In this document: in pieces, positions 25,164-33,821 of the stretch
Layout: every line of letters begins with the position of its first letter
How positions within the stretch are numbered: position 1 is the first letter of the stretch
Assembly (NCBI RefSeq): GCF_014205875.1
Contig: NZ_JACHEN010000001.1
Span: forward strand, 372,001 to 436,000
Reading direction: 5' to 3'
Source of the DNA: Anaerosolibacter carboniphilus
GTDB taxonomy: Bacteria > Bacillota > Clostridia > Peptostreptococcales > Thermotaleaceae
DNA length: 64,000 nucleotides
Program-made: the position numbers and the translations under genes
The notes under the pieces: generated by a model
The model's input: the letters and a program-made list of their open reading frames with translations, nothing else
Database searches by the model: none
What the model was told of the DNA's origin: nothing

Positions 25164-27096
25164 TATTGTCTATAAAAATGTGAAAGAGAATTTTAATAAA
25201 TATGTGATGTATTATCTGAGTAATGCTTTGGTGGTAATGGTGTTTTTCATCTTTGCAAATTTCATTGCAAATCCGGAGATCAAAAGCATAGATACCCTAG
25301 GGAATATGGGTGTAGCTGCAGAAAGAGTCATATATCTGTGCGAGTTTATCATTCTAATGGTATCCATCGTTTTTACAAACTATTCGATTACGAACTTCTT
25401 AAGGTCAAGAGAAAAGGAATTTGGACTGCTTTCTTTGTTTGGTCTAACCAAAAATCAAATCAGAAACTATATCCTTTTTGAAAATATGATTGTCTCTACC
25501 GTAGCGATCATCACGGGTCTGATAGGAGGGATATTGTTTTCAAAATTGTTCTTTATGACAGTAACTGTGATTCTTACCTTAGATGCAGAGATTCCTTTTA
25601 CAATCTCCCATAAGGCGATACTAATCACACTGATAAGCTTTACAATATTGTTTCAGGGGATTGCACTCTTCATCAGCTATAAAATAAAAAATAGCAATAT
25701 CATAGAACTGTTGAAAGGATCTAGGATTCCGAAACCTATCCCGAAGTTCTCTAAAGTTAAAGCCATATCTTCTATACTGCTTATTGCTTCGGGATACATT
25801 ATCGCCGTATACTCAGGCCTTGCTATCGTATTCACCATGTTTCCCATCTTGTTTCTGGTAATTTTGGGGACCTATCTTTTATATGCTCAATTTACTGTGT
25901 TTTTTACAGATAAACTGAAGCAAAATAAAGGGATTTACTATAAAGGGATTCATATGATTACAATATCTCAGATCGTGTATAAACTTAAGGACAATGCCAA
26001 GATCCTCTTTATAGCATCTATACTGAGTGCTGTAACATTAACAGCTACGATCAGTGTATATTCCACACAGCAAGTTATGTTACACAATATAGAGCAGAAT
26101 CTGCCCCATGATTTTGATTTTATAGAGAGGGGATTGAGCAGCCAGGATTCAAAAGATGTTAAAAAGATTGATGAAGCATTAAAGGTCCATGGCCACGAAG
26201 TAGAATACAAAAATAGGATCATACTGATAGAGGCTACAAATGAAGATACAGACCTGGCGAATGCAACCAACAACAAAAAAGACTTTTATATCATCTCTAA
26301 TTCTGACTACAATGTATTGGCCTCTCAACTAGGGAAGAAACAGGTAGATATTCAAAAGGGAGAGGTGCTGATACACACCTATAATATCTTTGGGAGCATG
26401 GGGAGTAAATATTTTATTGATCAAACAAAGGGTTTAGACCTGATGACAGAAGGAGGAAGACTGGCATTAGCCATAAGGGATGAAATCAGTGGAGGGATTA
26501 TGAATGACGACGGGAAGAACACCAATACTGCCGTAGTAAGTGATGAAACCTTCAACAGTCTTCTTCGCAACATTTCAGATGAAAATAAATTGGTCTACTA
26601 TGGATATGGCATAAAGGGGTGGGATCGCCCTTCAAAGGCAGTTACAGAGATTAAAAAGATATTTCCAACAGATACTTTTACAGAAAAAACAGCACAGTAC
26701 TTGCCCATTATAAGATTTATGACTTTCTTAATATTCATAGGAACATTTATATCGATACTGTTCTTTATATCTACAAGCGGTATATTATATTTTAAAATTT
26801 TCAACGAGATACAGAAAGACAGGCATGAATTTATATCTCTAAAGAAGATGGGGGTAGCCAATGACGAGATGAAGACAATCATAAGCACCCAATGTGGAAT
26901 TATGTTCTTGCTGCCTTTTGTAGTAGCACTGAGCCATTCAGTGTTTGCAATAAAGTCCTTAAGCAATATCTTGGGCGATAATCTCTCGGGATATTTCCTA
27001 GTCATTGCATCCATTTATTTGGGACTTCAGTTGGCATACTTTGTATTTGCAAGGACCATGTATGTTATGCAGATTGATCATTGGGTCAAAGGATGA
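25150..27096 (+). CDS. BceB-like ABC permease (FtsX domain)
   Basis: 648 residues. Helix 1 (about 20-38), helices 2-4 (55-160), pairs near 200-250 and 285-300, then a large extracytoplasmic domain (about 305-515), then the last three helices (530-555, 585-605, 612-635). Ten helices with the big external domain between 7 and 8 is the BceB layout; that domain binds or displaces lipid II cycle-targeting peptides. The typical phrase REKEFGLLSLFGLTKNQI is present. It acts with the ATPase and signals to the BceS-like kinase. Confidence 0.9.
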   Translation: MTFHSIVYKNVKENFNKYVMYYLSNALVVMVFFIFANFIANPEIKSIDTLGNMGVAAERVIYLCEFIILMVSIVFTNYSITNFLRSREKEFGLLSLFGLTKNQIRNYILFENMIVSTVAIITGLIGGILFSKLFFMTVTVILTLDAEIPFTISHKAILITLISFTILFQGIALFISYKIKNSNIIELLKGSRIPKPIPKFSKVKAISSILLIASGYIIAVYSGLAIVFTMFPILFLVILGTYLLYAQFTVFFTDKLKQNKGIYYKGIHMITISQIVYKLKDNAKILFIASILSAVTLTATISVYSTQQVMLHNIEQNLPHDFDFIERGLSSQDSKDVKKIDEALKVHGHEVEYKNRIILIEATNEDTDLANATNNKKDFYIISNSDYNVLASQLGKKQVDIQKGEVLIHTYNIFGSMGSKYFIDQTKGLDLMTEGGRLALAIRDEISGGIMNDDGKNTNTAVVSDETFNSLLRNISDENKLVYYGYGIKGWDRPSKAVTEIKKIFPTDTFTEKTAQYLPIIRFMTFLIFIGTFISILFFISTSGILYFKIFNEIQKDRHEFISLKKMGVANDEMKTIISTQCGIMFLLPFVVALSHSVFAIKSLSNILGDNLSGYFLVIASIYLGLQLAYFVFARTMYVMQIDHWVKG

Positions 27097-27117
27097 AATG
27101 AAGAAGAGGTGGGTTAG

Positions 27118-27966
27118 GTGAATACTTTATTGTTTATTATTCAATCCATGTTATTAGGGATTGTAGAAGGCATAACAGAGTTTTTACCCGTTTCCTCAAC
27201 GGGGCACATCATTATTTTTCAAAACTTGATAGGATTTAAGGGTACAAATCTCCACTATGTGGGGATGTACACCTATGTAATACAACTAGGTGCGATTTTA
27301 GCGGTTATCCTACTGTACTGGAGAAAAATAAAAGAAACTCTTATAGATTTCTTTCCAGGAAGTGTAGGATATGAAAAATCGGGCTTTAAGTTTTGGTTTA
27401 TGATATTCATCGCATGTATTCCTGGAGGTATTTGTCAACTGTTATTTGATGACCTAGCAGATAAATATTTATTTACGCCCATATCTGTAGCCATCACTTT
27501 ATTTGCAGGGGGCATATGGATGATATATGCTGAAAAGAAATTTAGGAATAAGGATGCAATAGATCAAGGGATAAATGTTACAGCCAAGCAAGCCCTAATC
27601 ATTGGATTGTTTCAATGTCTAGCAATAATTCCTGGTATGTCTCGATCCGCATCAACGATTATTGGTGGTTGGGTTTCAGGTCTTTCTACTGTTGTAGCTG
27701 CAGAGTTCTCGTTCTTTTTAGCCATCCCTGTGATGGTAGGGATGAGCTTTTTAAAAATCGTAAAGGTCGGAGGAATCGCCAGCCTCACTTCGCTAGAAAT
27801 AATTTCCCTTGCCGTCGGATTTCTTGTGTCCTTTGGGGTAGCTTTGATTGTTGTAAAAAAATTCATTTCATATTTAAAGAAAAGACCCATGAAGATATTT
27901 GCAATATATAGAATGCTATTTGCAGGAGTAGTGTTGCTGGCAGGATTTTTAGGCGTATTTTATTGA
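27118..27966 (+). CDS. uppP: Undecaprenyl-diphosphatase UppP (BacA)
   Basis: 282 residues with seven to eight helices. The active-site motifs EGITEFLPVSSTGH (residues about 17-30) and PGMSRSASTIIGG (about 173-185) are both present. The enzyme dephosphorylates undecaprenyl pyrophosphate outside the membrane to recycle the lipid carrier; extra copies confer bacitracin resistance. The GTG start follows GAGGTGGG, 21 bp after the BceB-like permease, so it belongs to the same transcript. That link makes a bacitracin-type inducer plausible. Confidence 0.93.
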   Translation: MNTLLFIIQSMLLGIVEGITEFLPVSSTGHIIIFQNLIGFKGTNLHYVGMYTYVIQLGAILAVILLYWRKIKETLIDFFPGSVGYEKSGFKFWFMIFIACIPGGICQLLFDDLADKYLFTPISVAITLFAGGIWMIYAEKKFRNKDAIDQGINVTAKQALIIGLFQCLAIIPGMSRSASTIIGGWVSGLSTVVAAEFSFFLAIPVMVGMSFLKIVKVGGIASLTSLEIISLAVGFLVSFGVALIVVKKFISYLKKRPMKIFAIYRMLFAGVVLLAGFLGVFY

Positions 27967-27991
27967 ATAAAGATTGAGAAAGAGAGGTTAC

Positions 27992-28603
27992 ATGGAAAAC
28001 TGGATTGTTCATATGTTAGAAAAGTTTGGTTACCTGGGTGTTTTTCTTATGATGACACTGGAAAATATCTTTCCGCCAATACCTTCTGAAGTCGTCCTTA
28101 CATTTGGAGGATATATAACTACACGCACGGAATTGAGCATTTGGGGTGTAGCAGCATCAGCAACAGGTGGATCTGTCTTAGGCGCGGTGATCCTTTACAG
28201 AATAGGGTTGTTGCTGGGAATGGAGGATTTAGAAAAAATAATAGGTCGATGGGGATATATACTTCGAATAAAGATAGAAGATATTTATAAAGCGGATGCA
28301 TGGTTCAAACGTTACGGGTACTGGACGATTTTCTTCTTTCGAATGATTCCTTTCATCCGAAGTTTGATATCCATTCCTGCGGGCATAGCCAACATGAAAT
28401 GCGGTCTTTTCTTGTTATTAACAGTGACAGGAACCTTCGTTTGGAATATACTTCTTATTTGGATGGGCACTATCTTCGATGAGTCGTGGAAAGATGTGTT
28501 AATGTGGATGGATCGTTATTCAAATATCACATATGGCATTCTTACCCTAGCCGCTGTTGTTTTTATAGCTGGAAGAATTCATAGAAGAAGAGATGAAGCC
28601 TAA
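27992..28603 (+). CDS. DedA family membrane protein
   Basis: About 203 residues of the SNARE-associated/VTT (DedA) family with four to five helices. Motifs are FLMMTLENIFPPIPSEVVL and FFRMIPFIRSLISIPAGIANM, which hold the conserved E/F-R...G...R..P..AG residues. Some DedA proteins flip undecaprenyl phosphate back across the membrane. Right after uppP this would complete carrier recycling. The ATG at 27992 with GAGAGG before it is preferred over the TTG at 27974. Confidence 0.88.
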   Translation: MENWIVHMLEKFGYLGVFLMMTLENIFPPIPSEVVLTFGGYITTRTELSIWGVAASATGGSVLGAVILYRIGLLLGMEDLEKIIGRWGYILRIKIEDIYKADAWFKRYGYWTIFFFRMIPFIRSLISIPAGIANMKCGLFLLLTVTGTFVWNILLIWMGTIFDESWKDVLMWMDRYSNITYGILTLAAVVFIAGRIHRRRDEA

Positions 28604-28626
28604 AATTTTGGTGAGATGAAGGTAAA

Positions 28627-28680
28627 TATAGAAGCAGAAGGGCAAGCGTGTATAACCTTGCCCTTCTGCTTCTATATTTT
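28627..28680 (+). terminator. Strong hairpin terminator after dedA
   Basis: A perfect 20-bp stem (28627-28646 and 28657-28676) with a 10-nt loop, then TTTT. It resembles the hairpins next to the L,D-transpeptidase remnants elsewhere in the window. Confidence 0.8.
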
Positions 28681-28725
28681 CTATCAAGGAATCATCTTGG
28701 TCAATATGGATCTTGCTTGAATCAG
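28677..28725 (-). pseudogene. Possible LysM/L,D-transpeptidase tail remnant (copy B)
   Basis: Immediately after the hairpin, the minus strand reads ATTCCTTGATAG, close to the ATTCCTAGATAG that ends copies A and C, and an AGATCC word is also shared. Only about 45 bp look related, so this is tentative. Confidence 0.3.
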
Positions 28726-28973
28726 TGATACTTGATGTTATCCAGTTATCAGGACAAATGAAAGCACATTTTTAAGCGTTTTTTGATTACAAATAATTTT
28801 AACAGCATATTCGTAATCAAATATAAATATTTAAATTTCATGTGGCGTATTTGGTACAGCAGTAGCAGAAAAATATTGCATAAGTACCTGAAACTTTTTA
28901 AAAGCAGAATCGTCTATATATAAAAGCATAATTTAAAAGAGGAGTTTTAAAAAAAATGAATATATAAGGACTA

Positions 28974-29135
28974 ATGGTGATAGTAGTAATCATTTTGGTA
29001 GCCTATTCCCAAAATGGGTATATTCAAAAAGAGTAGCGTTGAAATATTCATGTGATAAAGATTACAGAAAACGCTAAGTCTTTAGATATAGAGCATGCAG
29101 CCAGTAGATCGCAAGAAAGATATGATAAAAAATAA
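28974..29135 (+). pseudogene. Small membrane-protein gene with two in-frame stops (tentative)
   Basis: An ATG at 28974 starts a hydrophobic peptide (MVIVVIILVAYSQNGYIQKE) that ends at TAG 29034-29036. After one more codon and a TGA the same frame stays open for about 30 codons (VIKITENAKSLDIEHAASRS) to TAA 29133-29135. This looks like a decayed gene for a small single-helix protein. The rest of the 600-bp gap holds nothing recognisable. Confidence 0.3.
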
Positions 29136-29201
29136 TTTGAGAATTATATAGTTTAAGTAGTTTAAGTTGTATCGAAAATTGTACAAGAGGGGTGAAATGT
29201 A

Positions 29202-30995
29202 ATGAGACGTTTGAAAGAAGTTTTAATTAACAGTATCAAAGGTATCTCTTTAGCGGGATTTCGTTTTCCAATGACGGTGGTTAGCTTATTAGCAGCCGCT
29301 TCGATTATTTTTAGGTTGATCGCGATTGATGAGACACTGCCTCTGATGCTTGAAAAGCTGATTTTTACATTTGCGGTAGGCGCAGTTTTGGGTATGGTTG
29401 CACAGTTCACAGTTGAAAGATTTCAGAAGTTTTCCGGAAAGCGAGTCTTGGTCTATGGGGCAGCATTACTACTCCTCGTAGGCTACTTTCTGATTTTATT
29501 GCCTGCACCCGAAATCAGTGCTGAGATCACAGTAAGAAGTTTGGTTGCAGTCTTTGCGTTAGTTTGCATGGTACTATGGATTCCGCCCTATAAATCGGAG
29601 GTCAACTTCAACTTGGTTGCTCTAGTTCACTTTAAATCAGTTTTTACTTCTTTGCTCTATTCAGGTGTTCTCTCAGCAGGAATTGCAGCTATTATTGGAG
29701 CTGTTGACATTTTGCTTTTTAAAGTCAACCATGATACGTATGCTTATACCATGACGGTCATCTGGGTGGTATTTGCTCCTGTTTATTATTTATCACTCCT
29801 GCCAAAGTTCAATTCGAAATCTGAAGAAGATCAAAGCATGATCGAACGTGCCAGTAGTTATCCGAAATTCCTTGATATTCTGATTTCGAAGATCGCAATT
29901 CCCTTGATCAGCGCCTATACTTTGGTATTGATCGCTTATTTTCTAAAGATCCTTTTCACACGTACATGGCCTTCTGGACAGGTTGGACCAATGGTATTGA
30001 TTTATTCCATAGCCGGTCTTTTGATTTTTATTCTATCAAGTTTACTGGAAAATCGATTTGCTTTATTCTACCGTAAGGTATTCCCGAAAATTCTCATTCC
30101 TGTTGTTATCATGCAATTAATTTCTGTTGGGATTCGTTTGAACACCTATGGTGTGACGGAGTCAAGATACTACATGGCTATTTTTGGTGTCTTTTCCATT
30201 CTGGCAGGAGTGCTTTTAAGTTTTAGCTCGGTTTCAAAAAATGGACGAATTGCAGTACTTGCCGCTGCTTTTGCGATTATTTCAATCATTCCCCCCGTAG
30301 ATGCCTTTACCGTTTCTCGTCGCAGTCAAATTAACAGAATTGAATCCATCCTTGAAAAGGAAGGTATGCTGATGGATGGTAAACTTGTCAAGAAAGAAGA
30401 TGCATCAGAATATACGAGAATCGAGACGACTAATATTTTGCATTATCTTGAAAGAAACAGTTCGTTGGAGTACATTCGTTGGCTGCCAGAGAATTTTACA
30501 ATCTATCACGATATGAAACAAACCTTTGGATTTGAAGCCACATATACTAACTATACAGATGGAGGCCGACGATATGTTTATGTTTCACTGGATGCCCAGC
30601 AACCTTTGCCGGTTTCGGGATATGATGTGCTGCTCAATGCCTTTGTAGGAAGATATATGAATGAAAAGGAAATGAATGATCGTGATTTTGAATTCAATGG
30701 TAAGAACTATCGATTGAAAGTGAATAGGATTACCAATGATGAAGTGCGTGTTTCGATCTTAGATTCATCGGGTATTGAGCTTGTTGGAACAGGTCTCAAT
30801 GAATTTGCCCAAGGACTCATTGGTGAGACCAACGTGACGAAGGAGGCATTACCGCCAAAAGAGATGAGCTTCGACGTCACAAATAACGAATATAAGTTGA
30901 AAATTATTTTCCAAAATATCAGTTATACATCTGGAAGTGACTCCGATTCAGGCACTGACTATGGGATCTATGTTTTGTTTGCAACACCTAAGTAA
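29202..30995 (+). CDS. DUF4153 domain membrane protein
   Basis: 597 residues. About 11-12 helices fill residues 20-390. The C-terminal 200 residues are hydrophilic and carry no helix, so they probably face outside. RFPMTVVSLLAAASIIFRL at the N-terminus and the paired helices around TFAVGAVLGMVAQFTVERFQK fit the DUF4153 family, whose function is unknown. The ribosome site is GAGGGGTG. It stands alone with a terminator behind it. Confidence 0.82.
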   Translation: MRRLKEVLINSIKGISLAGFRFPMTVVSLLAAASIIFRLIAIDETLPLMLEKLIFTFAVGAVLGMVAQFTVERFQKFSGKRVLVYGAALLLLVGYFLILLPAPEISAEITVRSLVAVFALVCMVLWIPPYKSEVNFNLVALVHFKSVFTSLLYSGVLSAGIAAIIGAVDILLFKVNHDTYAYTMTVIWVVFAPVYYLSLLPKFNSKSEEDQSMIERASSYPKFLDILISKIAIPLISAYTLVLIAYFLKILFTRTWPSGQVGPMVLIYSIAGLLIFILSSLLENRFALFYRKVFPKILIPVVIMQLISVGIRLNTYGVTESRYYMAIFGVFSILAGVLLSFSSVSKNGRIAVLAAAFAIISIIPPVDAFTVSRRSQINRIESILEKEGMLMDGKLVKKEDASEYTRIETTNILHYLERNSSLEYIRWLPENFTIYHDMKQTFGFEATYTNYTDGGRRYVYVSLDAQQPLPVSGYDVLLNAFVGRYMNEKEMNDRDFEFNGKNYRLKVNRITNDEVRVSILDSSGIELVGTGLNEFAQGLIGETNVTKEALPPKEMSFDVTNNEYKLKIIFQNISYTSGSDSDSGTDYGIYVLFATPK

Positions 30996-31018
30996 AAGAA
31001 CTGAATCGCCACTGTATG

Positions 31019-31070
31019 AAAGGGTCTGGACTATCTGCATCTTAAAGTGCAACATAGGCAGACCCTTTTA
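31019..31070 (+). terminator. Hairpin terminator after the DUF4153 gene
   Basis: Arms AAAGGGTCTG (31019-31028) and CAGACCCTTT (31059-31068), then TTATATT. Partial inner pairing is present. Confidence 0.7.
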
Positions 31071-31184
31071 TATTGTCTATTTTCTACAGCGGTTTCCAAA
31101 GTACTATGTGTCTTAAGGGACATAATGTGTCTCCTAATATTGTGTTGCATACATTTGTACCATTGAAACCGTACAGTAGCAATG

Positions 31185-31213
31185 ATACAATTTTTTTAAG
31201 GTATAAATTGTAT
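31185..31213. promoter_or_regulatory. Inverted repeat upstream of ilvE
   Basis: ATACAATTT (31185-31193) and AAATTGTAT (31205-31213) are perfect 9-bp arms with an 11-bp spacer, about 135 bp before the aminotransferase. It could be an operator or a leader hairpin. I do not recognise the regulator, and I see no T-box. Confidence 0.4.
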
Positions 31214-31349
31214 GCAAGGGAGGTTTGTTAGAAAGTACTATGTAGTAGACTGATTTGCAAAGAAAGTGTTTGAGGGGAATGCTACTAAGGTATGCATATT
31301 GTGATGGAACAATAAATTAAACACCATAAAAATTAAAGGAGTGATTTAT

Positions 31350-32375
31350 ATGGCGAAAGCTGTGGACATCGATTGGGGTAAATTAGGTTTTAACTATATA
31401 AAAACTGACTATCGTTATATCTCTGTATGGAAGTCTGGAAGCTGGGATGATGGTAAGCTGACCGAAGACAATACTTTGACCATAAGCGAAGGTTCAGCAG
31501 CCCTCCATTACGGACAGCAATGCTTCGAGGGCTTGAAGGCATATAGAACAAAGGATGGTAAGATACAACTCTTCAGGCCGGATCAAAATGCAAAGCGTAT
31601 GAAAGACAGCTGCAGACGGCTTCTGATGCCTGAAATACCGGAAGAAAAATTCATTGATGCCTGCGTACAAGTTGCAAAGGCCAATGAGCACTATGTACCA
31701 CCGTACGGCATGGGTGCTACACTCTATCTTCGGCCTTTCGTGATTGGCGTTGGAGATAACATCGGTGTAAAGCCTGCCCCTGAGTACATTTTTGGTGTAT
31801 TTTGCATTCCTGTAGGGCCGTATTTTAAGGGCGGCATGAATCCCGTCAACTTTATGATTTCCGAATATGACAGAGCAGCACCCTACGGAACAGGTGCAGC
31901 CAAGGTCGGAGGCAACTATGCTGCAAGCTTGATGCCCCATGAAGTGGCTGTAAAGAAAGGCTTTGCAGACTGCATTTATCTTGACCCGTTGACGCATAGC
32001 AAGATAGAAGAGGTTGGTGCTGCAAACTTCTTTGGAATTACCAAGGATAATAAATTTGTTACACCAAAATCCGAATCCATTCTCCCAAGCATCACAAAGT
32101 ATTCCTTGATGCATGTGGCGAAGGAATATATGGGCATGGAAGTTGAAGAAAGAGATGTACGGATCGATAATCTGGATGAATTGACAGAAGCTGGAGCTTG
32201 CGGGACTGCGGCAGTCATTACTCCCATCGGTGGTATAGAATACAATGGTAAACTCCATGTATTCTATAGCGAAAAGGAAGTAGGACCAGTCACCAGAAAG
32301 CTCTATGACATACTTTGTGGAATTCAGTTCGGGGATGTGAAAGCTCCCGAAGGCTGGATGGTCGAAGTCAAATAA
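31350..32375 (+). CDS. ilvE: Branched-chain amino acid aminotransferase
   Basis: 341 residues, class IV fold of PLP enzymes, IlvE type II subgroup. It transfers amino groups between Leu/Ile/Val and their 2-keto acids. Landmarks are [15 protein letters not shown] near residue 50, [12 protein letters not shown], the catalytic Lys in [29 protein letters not shown] and [18 protein letters not shown]. The ATG at 31350 has AAAGGAG 8 nt before it; the GTG at 31341 is too near. It stands alone, with no ilv neighbours. Confidence 0.93.
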   Translation: MAKAVDIDWGKLGFNYIKTDYRYISVWKSGSWDDGKLTEDNTLTISEGSAALHYGQQCFEGLKAYRTKDGKIQLFRPDQNAKRMKDSCRRLLMPEIPEEKFIDACVQVAKANEHYVPPYGMGATLYLRPFVIGVGDNIGVKPAPEYIFGVFCIPVGPYFKGGMNPVNFMISEYDRAAPYGTGAAKVGGNYAASLMPHEVAVKKGFADCIYLDPLTHSKIEEVGAANFFGITKDNKFVTPKSESILPSITKYSLMHVAKEYMGMEVEERDVRIDNLDELTEAGACGTAAVITPIGGIEYNGKLHVFYSEKEVGPVTRKLYDILCGIQFGDVKAPEGWMVEVK

Positions 32376-32474
32376 ATGCGTTATTGTACATGAAAGAAGA
32401 AAAAGTGAGAGAAATGTTGGGGCTCTCTTCAGTGTTTATGGGAAGTATTAAATATTAAGGTAGGTGGAAGATAG

Positions 32475-33455
32475 ATGAAAGCTATTCAAATGTCAAGATT
32501 TGGGGGACCTGAAGTCTTGGAATACACAGAAGTCGATGAACCTATCCCTGCTACAAGCGAAGTACGCGTTCGACTGTTTGCTGCGGGTATTAACCCGAAT
32601 GAAGCATATATTCGTACTGGTACATATTCTTTTTATACTCCTGAGTTGCCGTATACACCTGGGTTTGATGGAGCGGGCGTTGTAGATGCTGTAGGTGAGG
32701 GGGTAAAGCATCTCAAAATAGGAGACCGCGTTTTTGTAGCTGCATTGCTTGCAAAGCGAAATACCGGAACATATGCACAAAAGGTAGTCTGCGATGCCAA
32801 TGCTGTTCATAGATTGCCCGAGTCAATATCTTACCAGCAAGGTGCATCTCTCGGTATTCCAGCATTAACTGCTTATCGCGCATTATTTCACAGAGCAAAG
32901 ATCAAACCGGGTGAGACTGTTTTGATTCACGGTGCAAGCGGTGGCGTTGGTTTGTTGGTTGTTCAAATGGCTAAAGGAATCGGAGCGACAGTGATTGGAA
33001 CTGCAAGTATAGAAGAGGGAAAGTCTTTGGTGAAAGCTTCAGGCGCTACACATGTACTCGAGCACATAACAGAGGGTTCCATCGATAAAATAATTTCTCT
33101 GACAAATGGTAAAGGACCGGAGGTTATCATCGAGTTTTTAGCAAATATGAATTTAGAGACTGATCTGAAGATGATTGCACCATATGGTCGTATCGTTGTA
33201 GTTGGCAATCGAGGCAGTCTGGAAATCAATCCGAGATTGGCCATGATGAAAGAAGCAGATATCTTAGGTATGGCTCTTTGGAATGCGTCACCTGATGAGT
33301 ACAATGCAAGTTTACATGCTGTCGAAGCTTTCTTGGAATCTGGTATGTTGCATCCGGAAGTTGGGGACGAATTAACCTTAGAAGAAGCCGAAAAAGCACA
33401 TGCTCAAATATTAAATAAAAAAGCCCGTGGAAAGATGATACTTTCCATCGATTAA
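32475..33455 (+). CDS. Quinone oxidoreductase-type medium-chain dehydrogenase
   Basis: 326 residues of the MDR superfamily, zeta-crystallin/QOR group. The N-terminal GroES-like domain contains PYTPGFDGAGVV, and the nucleotide domain has LIHGASGGVGLLVVQMAKGIGATVIGTAS. Structural zinc cysteines are absent, as expected for NADPH:quinone reductases. NADPH use is suggested but not proved by the loop after the Gly-rich motif. Substrates are probably quinones or enones. Confidence 0.87.
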   Translation: MKAIQMSRFGGPEVLEYTEVDEPIPATSEVRVRLFAAGINPNEAYIRTGTYSFYTPELPYTPGFDGAGVVDAVGEGVKHLKIGDRVFVAALLAKRNTGTYAQKVVCDANAVHRLPESISYQQGASLGIPALTAYRALFHRAKIKPGETVLIHGASGGVGLLVVQMAKGIGATVIGTASIEEGKSLVKASGATHVLEHITEGSIDKIISLTNGKGPEVIIEFLANMNLETDLKMIAPYGRIVVVGNRGSLEINPRLAMMKEADILGMALWNASPDEYNASLHAVEAFLESGMLHPEVGDELTLEEAEKAHAQILNKKARGKMILSID

Positions 33456-33549
33456 AGCATAGGATAAACAGAGTAGATTCTAAAAAAATTTGAGGTTCTG
33501 ATTTTACTCAACAACTTTTGCTGATTGACAGCGTTTCTGAGCTTTTTGC

Positions 33550-33591
33550 AAAAGTAGAAGGGCAAGATTGTTTAATTGCCCTTCTACTTTT
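33550..33591. terminator. Hairpin terminator linked to remnant C
   Basis: A perfect 16-bp stem (33550-33565 and 33576-33591) with a 10-nt loop and a T-rich tail. It ends the quinone oxidoreductase transcript and lies just beyond the stop codon of the minus-strand remnant. Confidence 0.75.
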
Positions 33592-33598
33592 TATATTT

Positions 33599-33698
33599 CT
33601 ATCTAGGAATGAGTAGTTTTTGCCTTGCATAAATCATATTTGGGTCAGTAATACTATTTTCTATGAGAAGAGCTTCATAGCTTACACCTTCAAGTTTT
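33599..33698 (-). pseudogene. LysM/L,D-transpeptidase 3' remnant (copy C)
   Basis: On the minus strand the frame reads LEGVSYEALLIENSITDPNM then IYARQKLLIPR and a stop. That is the C-terminal two-thirds of a LysM domain, nearly identical to copies at 46298 and 43100. No start codon or catalytic region remains. Confidence 0.7.
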
Positions 33699-33766
33699 AG
33701 GGGCAGTTGAAATGAAAAGTAGTTTAATGATACTTGACCAATATGCAAACCTGAAGTATATGAGTA

Positions 33767-33789
33767 GACCGCCGGCAAAGCCGGCGGTC
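33767..33789 (-). terminator. GC-rich hairpin after the aminotransferase gene
   Basis: Arms GACCGCCGGC (33767-33776) and GCCGGCGGTC (33780-33789) with a 3-nt loop lie about 30 bp past the stop of the minus-strand aminotransferase. The T tract is weak. Confidence 0.6.
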
Positions 33790-33821
33790 ATGATTCAAAC
33801 TGGGGCTATGTGTTCTATTCT

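Noticed and set aside
28974-29135. TAG read as pyrrolysine
   Set aside because: A TGA follows two codons later in the same frame and no pyrrolysine system or methylamine gene is in the window; decay is simpler.
31080-31349. T-box leader before ilvE
   Set aside because: No T-box consensus and no terminator/antiterminator pair were found; only a short inverted repeat is present.
31494-32258. 254-codon minus-strand ORF opposite ilvE
   Set aside because: It is fully antisense to a well-conserved aminotransferase, has a Cys/His-rich non-natural composition and has no ribosome site.
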